Source of the DNA: Ignavibacteria bacterium
GTDB lineage: Bacteria > Bacteroidota > Ignavibacteria > Kapaibacteriales > UBA4661
Direction: 5' to 3'
DNA: 64,000 bases
NCBI GenBank assembly: GCA_013298775.1
Contig: JAAFIV010000020.1
Location: forward strand, 25,322-89,321
Shown: positions 36,935 through 45,249 of the stretch, one piece after another
Position numbering within the stretch: position 1 is the first letter of the stretch
How the letters are laid out: the number at the start of each line of letters is the position of its first letter
Translations under genes and position numbers: made by a program
Notes under the pieces: generated by a model
Seen by the model: the letters and a program-made list of their open reading frames with translations, nothing else
Told to the model about the DNA's origin: nothing
Database searches by the model: none

Positions 36935-38443
36935 TTATTTTACACGAACCTCCTTCCCATGCAGGAAAAACCACGCTCCTAGCCCCACAAACGGCATGAG
37001 CAACGACACAAAATAAATTTGATAGCGCACCATGTAGAAGGTGATGCCAAAAATTGCCGTGTAATAGGCGTAGATACACGAACAACACCAGAGCAACAAG
37101 GATTGATGCGCTCTCCACGCACCTGCGCGAATTCGCCTTCGCCACAGCGCAACAAGCCCTGTCATTGCGCAGATTGTCCAAGGCAGAACCGTGAGAAGGT
37201 AGGCAGGATGCCGTGTTTTGGAGTAGAACATATCAAACATCCAGATTTCACCAGCTTTTAGGAGCGTCATCGCAGTAGTGCGCACAGGATTCGCTTTCAT
37301 GTAGGCAAGACTTTCTTCTTTGAAAATATCGTCCATCTTCGGCTCAAATGCTTGGTTGTAGGGCAATGAATCCAAGCGTTGGAGAATATGGCGATTGCGC
37401 AGAGTGTCGCAGGCAGAGAGGAACTGCTCGCCTTCCACGCCACGAATGCGATAAATACTGCCTTCAAAGAGCGCATTATTACCACGCCAGATTTCATGCC
37501 ATGCGCGGCTAATCGTTGGCATGAATCGGTGAAAAAGTGTGTAATTGCGCCATGTCCAAGGAGCAATCACTACCGCGCACACCAGTATCGCTATTGCACC
37601 ATTTCTCACGCTGTGGAGTATTGCGGCGGAAGACGCGCCATTGACAAAGCCATGCTCACTGATATGCCCTGCAAGCAGCACTACAACAAGCACGGCAAAG
37701 AGTAGCATTGCTTCACTGCGCGTCATCATCAAAAAACCAAAGGCAACACCGAGACACGCTGACGAGGCAAGCGACCACACGCGAGCCGCCCGCACCACTG
37801 CCCACATCGCCAGTAATGCAACAAAGACCGACGGAACAAGAGCGAGAATTTTCGTGGCAGCATGGGCGGCAGGAAGGAAACACGCGCCCATGACAGCAGC
37901 GAGGCGAGCAATAGCCTCATCGTGTGGTAAAATATGTTCTGATGCAATTCCCTCAAACATCTCATATAATCTTGCTTCCAGCGTTATTTGATACACAAGC
38001 CACACTGAGAGCATTCCCAAGCAACAATCCAGCAACACAAGGAATAATCGGGCGTGTGGGGTTTGTCCGAAAAGGAAATATGTTCCAGCAATGATAGCAG
38101 GGTACATCGGTGGCTGATTCGCGCTGAGAAATGTTGGTGCTTCGCGCATAACGGCACGGCGTTCTTCCTGAAGCGACGTGTAGATATACCACGCATGAAA
38201 TGAGAATCCATGCCCTTTATAGATGTTTTCTGCAATACCGCCCTGCTCGTACAATTCCTCATTTTGGGGAATACCAACAGCAGCAACCATCAGCAAACGC
38301 AGCAATAATGCGCCACCGAGAACGATGAGTAAAAATCGCTTTTGCGATGATTGAAGTATAACCCGAAGTGTCGCATGACGTATAGCCTGAAGTGTCGCAT
38401 GACGTATAGCGGACAGAGCGAAATATCGAAATCGCGCAAGCAT
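36935..38443 (-). CDS. ArnT/PMT-like membrane glycosyltransferase (GT39 type), paralogue
   Basis: A 502-aa membrane protein. I start at MLARFRYF because AAGAGGATACC lies just before it; the ORF-track start is 38 codons earlier. Residues 8-25 contain a 21-bp in-frame duplication (AIRHATL, AIRHATL). The first helix is FLLIVLGGALLLRLLMVAAV, then EELYEQGGIAENIYKGHGF and, later, WHEIWRGNNALFEG, shared with the product of 34543-35988. Both probably use the polyprenyl-sugar made by the GT2 between them, in the periplasm. The gene cluster suggests modification of an envelope glycan or lipid. Confidence 0.85.
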   Translation of the reverse strand: MLARFRYFALSAIRHATLQAIRHATLRVILQSSQKRFLLIVLGGALLLRLLMVAAVGIPQNEELYEQGGIAENIYKGHGFSFHAWYIYTSLQEERRAVMREAPTFLSANQPPMYPAIIAGTYFLFGQTPHARLFLVLLDCCLGMLSVWLVYQITLEARLYEMFEGIASEHILPHDEAIARLAAVMGACFLPAAHAATKILALVPSVFVALLAMWAVVRAARVWSLASSACLGVAFGFLMMTRSEAMLLFAVLVVVLLAGHISEHGFVNGASSAAILHSVRNGAIAILVCAVVIAPWTWRNYTLFHRFMPTISRAWHEIWRGNNALFEGSIYRIRGVEGEQFLSACDTLRNRHILQRLDSLPYNQAFEPKMDDIFKEESLAYMKANPVRTTAMTLLKAGEIWMFDMFYSKTRHPAYLLTVLPWTICAMTGLVALWRRRIRAGAWRAHQSLLLWCCSCIYAYYTAIFGITFYMVRYQIYFVSLLMPFVGLGAWFFLHGKEVRVK

Positions 38444-39187
38444 GGTATCCTCTTCTTTCCGAACGGGACGACGCAAGAATAAACAAGAAACAGGTCGAGA
38501 GCAAAACACCTTCAAAGCCTCGTAAAAACAGGCGTTGAATGAAGTTTCTCCCCTCAAGTTGTTCCTATTTCTTGAGAGTATGAAAAATACACTTGTCAGT
38601 GAATAATTTTACAATGCAGTCTAAAAACACAGCGAAAAAATACAGCAAAAAAAACAGTAGTAGTGCAGTAATAATGCAGGTTTCACGCTACATCGTTATT
38701 GCGAGGTATGCAGTTCTGGAAGAAGGAGAAAAAAAAGATAGCACGAGGAGAACGCTTGCAACTTACAAAAGGAAAGAAGGGGAAAATAGTGCAGGGAAGT
38801 AACAAAATAAGATGACCAAAAGTCATGGCAAAGGCGGGTTTGAATGGCAGAAAAGAGAGAAGACCGATAGCTCGTCAAACAAGTTTTGATGTATTGCCCT
38901 TCGATTTCTGTAATACAATCAAGCCCAGCATGAGGTTTGGTGAGGTTTTCACCCTGCTTCATTCTGAGCTTATTAAAGGGATCGAAGGGTGTAGTTTAAT
39001 TTTTTATGCCCGTAAGGTTGTGGACGCAATTACATTCCATTGGGCAGACAAGAGTGTCTGCTTGTGCCGAAGCCAGTATTTATCGGTAGCGCAGACCACT
39101 CTTGTCTGCGCCACAAGACGCTCATGTATTGTGTCCATAACCGCAACTTGAACGATATTCCTCCTAAAACTGCCGTTCCTCATAACT
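38444..39187. other. 744-bp intergenic region
   Basis: It lies between two minus-strand genes. Short ORFs on both strands are low-complexity or overlap repeat A2c. I see no RNA gene. It may be the promoter region of the GT39 gene. Confidence 0.4.
39013..39148. repeat. dispersed palindrome family A2, copy 3
   Basis: The core GTGCCGAAGCCAGTATTTAT lies between GCAGACAAGAGTGTCTGC and GCAGACCACTCTTGTCTGC. Outer arms GGTTGTGGACGCAATTACATT and ATGTATTGTGTCCATAACC pair imperfectly. Confidence 0.65.
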
Positions 39188-40567
39188 CTAATAACAATAT
39201 CCAAAAATAAAATTCATTTCTTCAGTAGAGCGATAGCCCCAAAGGACAGGCTTATCGGTGTCGTTGTAAAACGTAACCGTCGATTTTAAGCCTTCTCCGC
39301 GCTTCAAGACAATAGGCTCGCGGAAATTGATGAGTGGCGGATTCAGCCAATTTGTGGCGGTATAAATCACCTCGCCATCGCGCTTGCCACCGACAATCTG
39401 AATCACAAACTTCTTCCCTAAGCGGTGTGTATGCGAGGTCAAACCGATGATATGCACCGTATCTTGATTTGGAAATGTACCAGTGGGTGCTTCATCGTCT
39501 GAAGGCGTGGCGCGGCTTGGTGTTGTGGGAACACGGAAGATGGATTCTACAATTGTTTCGCGCTTCGGCGGCAAGGAAAGGTTTACATAGCCGATTCCAA
39601 GCGGCTTGACGATAGTCCGCACCTTGTCTGGCGTGGTGGAATGTAGGTTCACGACCACTTCACCGCGCGAAGTGTCGCGTGTGCCATTCACGTAATGCGA
39701 ATTCAAGTCCAGAAGCCACTTTGCGGGAATTCGCATTGCCATTCCGGGCGGAAATTCCACCGTCTCACTTTTCAGTTGCGACCCCATGACGTAAAACCTA
39801 TCGGAAATTTCTTCGGTACTTTTATCCAAATATTTTCCCGTTGCATCGTACAAATCCCGCATCATACCTGCTCTGGGGACGATAGGCGATTTTCTGGTGT
39901 CGTAGCCGTAGATAGCAAAATGATGGCTGCGGTCGCGCTGGAGCATCTCGAATTTCGTTACGTACACGTCCTGCGTATTCTGCACGGCAAAGTTGATTTC
40001 CCGCTCGAAAAGTGGCGACACGCCAAAGATAGGCGTGCGAAGTTGAATACCTTGCGCGGGTGGCGGCAGCGCAATGGTTTCATTTTGCGAGCGTGAATCC
40101 TCCAAGAGGCGAGCATCGGCAGTGTTTCCCGTCGTTTTCGCGCCACCTGCAATCCAAAACTTGATAAATGCCAATTGTCCCGCCGAAATTGCCCGCGAAC
40201 CAAGCGGCATCACGCTTCCGTAGCCGTCGGACTTGTGCAGATTCGCGCTGTCGAGCTTCACGTACAAAAAGCTCTTGTACGGGTCGGCAGCTTTCACACG
40301 CAGCATTCCGTCTGCTTTAGCGTTGCTGTTGCTGGGCGCAATGCCAACTAAACTCGTGTATGCCTTGCCAGCAGTGAGATTCAAGCCACCAACGGCATTT
40401 TGCGTGTCGTGGCAGCCGCTCACGGCGCAGCTTGGCGTGAAGACTTTTTCCTGCAACAGCGCGAAGTCCGAGCCGGGTTCGATGACTTCGGGCTGCGCAG
40501 TTTGTGTTTGACAGGAATGCAGCGTAAATGCTGCAATGGTGAAGATTGGGAGGAGGAAATTTTTCAT
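39188..40567 (-). CDS. lipoprotein with heme-like CX4CH motif and PHM-like copper monooxygenase domain
   Basis: A 459-aa protein. The signal ends in a lipobox-like TLHSC (Cys19). Residues 40-145 look like a planctomycete-type cytochrome domain, but with CAVSGCH (Cys47, Cys52, His53), spacing CX4CH, not CXXCH. Residues ~175-459 resemble peptidylglycine/dopamine monooxygenases: His215-His216 (SHHF), His291 (NSHYVN), His379-X-His381 (SHTHR) and Met451 (EEMNF) match all six copper ligands, including the 70-residue HXH-to-Met spacing. Such enzymes hydroxylate C-H bonds with O2. In bacteria many relatives are uncharacterised. The partner reductant and substrate are unknown. The gene follows the TonB receptor gene on the same strand. 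Confidence 0.75.
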   Translation of the reverse strand: MKNFLLPIFTIAAFTLHSCQTQTAQPEVIEPGSDFALLQEKVFTPSCAVSGCHDTQNAVGGLNLTAGKAYTSLVGIAPSNSNAKADGMLRVKAADPYKSFLYVKLDSANLHKSDGYGSVMPLGSRAISAGQLAFIKFWIAGGAKTTGNTADARLLEDSRSQNETIALPPPAQGIQLRTPIFGVSPLFEREINFAVQNTQDVYVTKFEMLQRDRSHHFAIYGYDTRKSPIVPRAGMMRDLYDATGKYLDKSTEEISDRFYVMGSQLKSETVEFPPGMAMRIPAKWLLDLNSHYVNGTRDTSRGEVVVNLHSTTPDKVRTIVKPLGIGYVNLSLPPKRETIVESIFRVPTTPSRATPSDDEAPTGTFPNQDTVHIIGLTSHTHRLGKKFVIQIVGGKRDGEVIYTATNWLNPPLINFREPIVLKRGEGLKSTVTFYNDTDKPVLWGYRSTEEMNFIFGYCY

Positions 40568-40664
40568 GGTAAAGTAGAAATAACTATTGAGTAATGAAAA
40601 GCCGCATAGATACTGCGTCCTAGAGTGAGTGTCTCACTTCTTGGTGAGGCTCTCACTCGTATAA

Positions 40665-40730
40665 GTGAGACCCTGACGAAGAAGTCAGAGCCTTACACAG
40701 AGCCTTACACAGAGCCTTACACAGAGTCTC
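40665..40730 (-). repeat. family C hairpin, copy 5, plus 12-bp tandem repeat
   Basis: GACCCTGAC/GTCAGAGCC (40669-40692) pairs with G-U only in minus-strand RNA, downstream of the minus-strand TonB receptor. AGCCTTACACAG is repeated three times up to the receptor stop. Confidence 0.7.
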
Positions 40731-40731
40731 A

Positions 40732-43278
40732 TCAAAACATCACCGTAAAACCAAGCGTTGGAATGATGGGCCAGAGCGTAACGCTCTTGCGCACAGGCTT
40801 CCCGTCGCCATCCAGTGTGTAATTGAAGGTATAGACATTCGGATTGTTGGTAACATTGGAAATATCAAGGTAGAATGCGGCATTCAAGCCAAACACGGTC
40901 AGGCGTTTATCAATGCGAATATCCAAGCGTTGGTAGGCGGGCAGATGTGCGCTGTTTTTCTCGCCTTCCGCCCACGTCCATTGCCGCAGAAACTCGCGGT
41001 AAATCGGCACGTAGGGCGTGTAGGCATAACCGCTCCCGAAGGTGTAGCGCACACCGCCGCTCCAGCCTTCGCCGAAATCGTAGTCGGTTACGAGAGCCGC
41101 CGCGTGGCGTTGGTCGGTGAAGCGAGCGTAGGAATAGTTTGCATCGTAAATGGTATCGCGGAGTAAGGCTTCACGCGCTTCCAAGAGACCATAGCTCAAC
41201 CAGCCATTCAAACGCCCCAACATGAATGCGAGGAAAACGTCCACACCCCGTGCCGATGCTCGTGCGTCGTTGCGCTTGGTTGGGTACAAAATGCCTCCGG
41301 TGGAAAGCGCACGGTTTGCAAGGTCGCGGTTTGCGGAAATGACGTTGGAATAATCTTTGTAATACGCATCCACTTTGAGCGTCAAACTCGCTTCATTGCT
41401 TGATGGAGAAGATGAAGCAAGGAAGCTGTTCTCCACCGAACCAAGACTGAAGCGGCGTTCAGCACTTGCCACGTAGTGAATGGCGCGTTGTGCCTTCGTG
41501 TTGGTGTCGGAAGATTGATAGCTCAGTAATTGCCGATAGAGTGGCGACTGGAAATACAGTCCCCATGCGGCACGGAAGGTAATGCCAAGCGGCGAAGAAT
41601 AGGAAACGTTCACGCGCGGACTGAGGTTCAAATCGCGGTTGAGGTCGAAATAATCAAAGCGTCCGCCAATGTTCAAAAGCAAGGATTCATCAATTTGGAA
41701 GATGTTTTCAATAAAACCGTTTGCCTTGAACGAGCGCGTATCGAAGCCGAAATATGGTTGCGCCGAATTGCCGTTATATTGCTGGCGAAGCGTGTCGGGA
41801 TAGGTGTTGAAGCTATTATCGCGGGTGCGATTGTCAATGGCTTCTTTTTGCTGCTTGTAAGCAAGATTTTGATAACCTAATCCAGCGCGTATTTGATACA
41901 ACGAACTCACTTCCACATCAGCAATGGAGCGGGCTTCAAGCGTTTGCACATTCAGGCGATTATACCCATTTCCTTTGTAGGTGTCGTACTGGTAATACGT
42001 GCGAGGGCTGATGCCGCCTGGCGTAGCGGGGCGCACAACGCCGCGATATGCACCAGTGCTTTCTTCTGAGTACGACTCGTCGTCAAATTGGTCGTAATAC
42101 GAAACTTCTGTGCGCAGAATCAGCGTTGGCGAGACCACATTACGGCTGCGAAGATTGAGCATCGTGCTTCCGTAGCGAGAATTGATGAGGTTTCTGCTCG
42201 TCCACGTTCCTGAAATATCGGTCAATTCCCCGCGCACAGAGGTTGCGTAGTTTACTTTGCCGCTATTTGGGTCGGGGTCAATTTGGAAGCGGTCGCCGGA
42301 GTGAACGAATTGAAACGTGAGATTATCACGCGATGAAAGATTGTAGGAAACCTGTCCCTGAACATCGTAGAACGAAGGTTTGATGCGCTCGTCAGGCACA
42401 AGCAACCCCACGAGAAATTCCGTAAAACTTTGCCGCGCACCAACGATAAACGAGCCGTGTTCGCCAATCGGACCTTCGACAAGCGCGTCCACATTCGTCA
42501 GGCTCACGCCCGCCTGCCCACCGATGCGGTCTTTCCTGCCGTCGCGGTATTGGATATTCAGCACCGAACTCATGCGGTCGCCGTATTCGGCACTAAATCC
42601 GCCGTTTACGAGGTCAATTTTTTTCACAAGGTCGGTATTAAACACGCCGATTGCCGCCGAACCCGCGTACTTAGCGTGAAATGGCTCAAATACTTGCGTT
42701 CCGTTTACCAGTACCAAATTTTCATCCTGCAAACCGCCACGCACGCCCATTCTGCCCGAAAGTTCGTTCGTGCCGATTGCGCCTGGCATCGTCTGAGCGG
42801 CGCGGAGAGCGTCTTTCAGGATACCGCCGTTTTTCTGCACGGTTTCGCTGTTCATGGAAAGCATTCCAGCGCGTTCAATATCGGGAATGTTGTCATTGGA
42901 AGAGCGCGAAAAAACGGACACTTCTTGCAAAAGATAACGCACAGGAAAAAGCGAAATCGGCACAAACAAATCCTTGTTCGCAATAGTAACGGTGCGCTTT
43001 TCGGTCTTATAGCCAACGCTCGTAAAGGTGAGCATATATTTGCCTGCGGGCAGGCTGAAACTGAAGCGTCCGTTATCGTCAGTATTGGTTTTTGCGACGG
43101 TTTCCGCGCCGTTATTGGCAGCAATTCCCACAAGCGGAAGAGCTTGGTTGTTCGCGCCGTCGCGTACGCTGCCTGAAAGCATGAGGTTTTGTGCGCTTGC
43201 CTGAACAGTAATGGCACAAAACAAGACAGCAAGGGCAGTCCAGAACTGCCTTGCTTGAACGAGAGTAAAAACATTCAT
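40732..43278 (-). CDS. TonB-dependent outer-membrane receptor with carboxypeptidase-like regulatory domain
   Basis: An 848-aa protein. The start MNVFTLVQARQFW gives a signal peptide (ALAVLFCAITVQASAQ). Residues 30-115 are a CarboxypepD_reg domain (GSVRDGANNQALPLVGI, TFTSVGYKTEKRTV). The plug follows (LKDALRAAQTMPGAIG, GRMGVRGGLQDENLVLVNG), then a 22-strand-type barrel rich in aromatic residues, ending TLGFTVMF. It imports or binds an unknown large substrate with TonB-ExbBD energy. No SusD-like partner is next to it, so it is not a typical Sus pair. The copper-monooxygenase-like lipoprotein lies downstream and may be functionally linked. Confidence 0.92.
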   Translation of the reverse strand: MNVFTLVQARQFWTALAVLFCAITVQASAQNLMLSGSVRDGANNQALPLVGIAANNGAETVAKTNTDDNGRFSFSLPAGKYMLTFTSVGYKTEKRTVTIANKDLFVPISLFPVRYLLQEVSVFSRSSNDNIPDIERAGMLSMNSETVQKNGGILKDALRAAQTMPGAIGTNELSGRMGVRGGLQDENLVLVNGTQVFEPFHAKYAGSAAIGVFNTDLVKKIDLVNGGFSAEYGDRMSSVLNIQYRDGRKDRIGGQAGVSLTNVDALVEGPIGEHGSFIVGARQSFTEFLVGLLVPDERIKPSFYDVQGQVSYNLSSRDNLTFQFVHSGDRFQIDPDPNSGKVNYATSVRGELTDISGTWTSRNLINSRYGSTMLNLRSRNVVSPTLILRTEVSYYDQFDDESYSEESTGAYRGVVRPATPGGISPRTYYQYDTYKGNGYNRLNVQTLEARSIADVEVSSLYQIRAGLGYQNLAYKQQKEAIDNRTRDNSFNTYPDTLRQQYNGNSAQPYFGFDTRSFKANGFIENIFQIDESLLLNIGGRFDYFDLNRDLNLSPRVNVSYSSPLGITFRAAWGLYFQSPLYRQLLSYQSSDTNTKAQRAIHYVASAERRFSLGSVENSFLASSSPSSNEASLTLKVDAYYKDYSNVISANRDLANRALSTGGILYPTKRNDARASARGVDVFLAFMLGRLNGWLSYGLLEAREALLRDTIYDANYSYARFTDQRHAAALVTDYDFGEGWSGGVRYTFGSGYAYTPYVPIYREFLRQWTWAEGEKNSAHLPAYQRLDIRIDKRLTVFGLNAAFYLDISNVTNNPNVYTFNYTLDGDGKPVRKSVTLWPIIPTLGFTVMF

Positions 43279-43470
43279 GAAAACTGCCTCAAAAAGATTT
43301 TCCAAATAGTTTTGGAGGTGCGCACCTTTTTGATATTATTGGGAGAAAGCCGCGAGCGAGGAAAAGGTTACAAGAGGCATGTGTAGGGCAAAAATTTGGC
43401 AGATAAATACGTGAGAAGATAGCATTTGCGGGATGTTTCAAAGTATTGTAGTTTTAGGGAAATTCTCAAG

Positions 43471-43500
43471 AATATTCTCAAGAATATTTTTGAGAATATT
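43471..43500. repeat. perfect 11-bp AT-rich hairpin
   Basis: AATATTCTCAA and TTGAGAATATT enclose an 8-bp loop; the left side overlaps a 12-bp tandem (ATTCTCAAGAAT twice). It lies in the 43279-43665 gap, which has no gene. Confidence 0.7.
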
Positions 43501-43665
43501 TTAAACAGGCAAAATCATGTTCCGCAGAACGCTGAGAGCTACCGCATTGACAGACATGTTCTCAGAGGATGATGACATCATCAATAGTCGCAGGTACTCA
43601 TACTATCTTGCTTTCATCGTTGTTGTTATCATTCCAATTTTTTTATCATGCACACAAGCCACACT

Positions 43666-44094
43666 ATGAACGGCTACGCCATCTCCACCGAAGTGCAGAA
43701 AATGGACGTGGAGGCAATTTACGCCTATCTTTCGCGCTCCTATTGGGCGGAAGGGCGCACCAAAGCTACGGTGGAGAAGTCTTTACAACATTCGCTCAAC
43801 TTCGGCGTTTTTACCGTAGAAGGCGCACAAATAGGCTTTGCACGAGTGATTACCGATTACGCCACATTTGCATATTTGGCAGATGTGTTTATCTTAGAGG
43901 AACATCGCGGCAAAGGACTCAGCAAATGGCTCATGGAAACGATTATGGCGCACCCAGAATTGCAAGGCTTACGGCGGTGGTCGCTCGCAACACGCGATGC
44001 GCACGGGCTGTACGCGCAGTTCGGTTTTACGCCGCTTCCCAAGCCAGAGATATGGATGCAGATTTTTGACCCGACGGCGAATCCTCAATCATAA
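43666..44094 (+). CDS. GNAT family N-acetyltransferase
   Basis: A 142-aa acetyltransferase; the second Met (MNGYAIS) starts the first strand. LADVFILEEHRGKGLSKWLM is motif A with the acetyl-CoA-binding R-G-K-G loop, and HGLYAQFGFTPL is the C-terminal Tyr motif. It resembles small single-domain GNATs of unknown acceptor. TumA/TumE-like genes follow after 15 bp and may form one transcript. Confidence 0.88.
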   Translation: MNGYAISTEVQKMDVEAIYAYLSRSYWAEGRTKATVEKSLQHSLNFGVFTVEGAQIGFARVITDYATFAYLADVFILEEHRGKGLSKWLMETIMAHPELQGLRRWSLATRDAHGLYAQFGFTPLPKPEIWMQIFDPTANPQS

Positions 44095-44109
44095 TTTTTT
44101 GAAGCAACT

Positions 44110-44418
44110 ATGTCAGCACTTCTTCACATTCAAGCATCGTCCGAAGCCGCACAGAAAGCGGTCTTAAGCCTTGTTCACACGGCGATTGACGCGGAAATTC
44201 AACGCCTTGCAATGGCAATTTCCTTTGCGCAGAAGCGTTTATCAGTGTTTGAAGAAAAATATAACGTTGCATCGGAAGTATTTATGAGCGACTTCGCTGC
44301 CGAAGACTTAGAAGGTGGCGATGATGAATACGTCGAGTGGGCAGGTGAATACAAAGGTTTACTACGATTACATGAGCATTTACGCCGCTTGCAAGAGGTT
44401 GAGTATGCGGGTGCATGA
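44110..44418 (+). CDS. TumA-like antitoxin
   Basis: A 102-aa helical acidic protein. FEEKYNVASEVFMSD, then LEGGDDEYVEWAGEYKGL, is a strongly patterned segment I associate with the small proteins encoded before DUF6516/TumE toxins. The C-terminus (LHEHLRRLQEVEY) is amphipathic. Its stop overlaps the start of the next gene by 14 bp, which indicates coupled translation, typical of toxin-antitoxin pairs. The pairing is the main evidence. Confidence 0.7.
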   Translation: MSALLHIQASSEAAQKAVLSLVHTAIDAEIQRLAMAISFAQKRLSVFEEKYNVASEVFMSDFAAEDLEGGDDEYVEWAGEYKGLLRLHEHLRRLQEVEYAGA

Positions 44419-44794
44419 AGTTGAGGCAGAATGGCATAATACCTTGCGCCGCTACAATAGCCTTCGTTGCATTATTCATACTGCGCTCAATTTCGACACA
44501 CGACCAATGCAGCAAGCATTTATCAAAGCCTCCATCACGTTTGCAAATGGCGAAACGCTGTATTTACGTGAGTTTGTTGATTGCTCAAGCGGTACTGTTG
44601 TAAAGTTCTCATACAGCTATCATGCCCAGACAGCGCATGAAAACTTACTGTTTCGCTACGATAATGCGCCACACAAGCCTCCACTTGGTTTTGTTGAGCA
44701 TAAACATTGCGCTGATGGTCAAATTATCGCAGCAACAGCACCAGAACTAGAGGCTGTACTGGATGAAATGCTGTACCAATGCTCATATTTTTGA
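44405..44794 (+). CDS. TumE/DUF6516-like toxin
   Basis: A 129-aa protein. The start MRVHEVEAEW is inferred from overlap with the antitoxin stop; the ORF-track start is 30 codons earlier in the overlapping frame. LYLREFVDC, FSYSYHAQ, LLFRYDNAPHKPPLGFVEHK and HCADGQ follow the pattern of DUF6516 (R-DNAPH...H-H). The family is annotated as toxin of TumE-TumA systems; the molecular target is not known to me. Confidence 0.7.
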   Translation: MRVHEVEAEWHNTLRRYNSLRCIIHTALNFDTRPMQQAFIKASITFANGETLYLREFVDCSSGTVVKFSYSYHAQTAHENLLFRYDNAPHKPPLGFVEHKHCADGQIIAATAPELEAVLDEMLYQCSYF

Positions 44795-44822
44795 TTTGAA
44801 TTCTACAAATATCAACAATACT

Positions 44823-45185
44823 ATGACTATCTCCCCATTCGCAACATTGCTCAATATCGAAGTTGTGCGCGTTGAAGCTGGCGCGGCGCACGTCCGAGCG
44901 GAAGTGCGCGATGTTCACACGAATCACTTCGGGTTCGCGCATGGCGGATTTATCGGGGGTGTAGCAGATTTCGCACTGGAACTCGCCTCGAATAGTCATG
45001 GCGTACAAGCCGTTGCCTTGACGACAAATACGCACTATCACCGCCCCGCGCCGATTGGCACGGTGCTGGAAGCAAAAGCACACGAAACGCATTTGGGCAA
45101 AACAACCGCAACGTATCACATCGAAATCACCGCACAGGACAAACGCATTGCCTCCTTCACAGGAACAGTGTACAGAACATCGTAA
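44823..45185 (+). CDS. PaaI-like hotdog-fold thioesterase
   Basis: A 120-aa single hotdog domain. NHFGFAHGGFIGGVADFAL is the PaaI signature helix with the catalytic Asp/Glu region, and TTNTHYHRPAPIGT the paired strand. Proteins of this family hydrolyse acyl- or aryl-CoA thioesters in the cytoplasm. The start is the ATG after the toxin stop (28 bp). It lies 64 bp before ilvB, and no biosynthetic link is evident. Confidence 0.9.
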   Translation: MTISPFATLLNIEVVRVEAGAAHVRAEVRDVHTNHFGFAHGGFIGGVADFALELASNSHGVQAVALTTNTHYHRPAPIGTVLEAKAHETHLGKTTATYHIEITAQDKRIASFTGTVYRTS

Positions 45186-45249
45186 CGAGAAAATGTACCA
45201 TCATATTTCATTTTATTTTTTCATCACTTTTTCAGAGAGATGAGTATTT

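Noticed and set aside
38593-38802. 69-aa ORF in the 38.4-39.2 kb gap
   Set aside because: Low-complexity Lys/Ser sequence, no ribosome binding site.
42430-43176. 248-aa antisense ORF within the TonB receptor gene
   Set aside because: Shadow frame with no domain.
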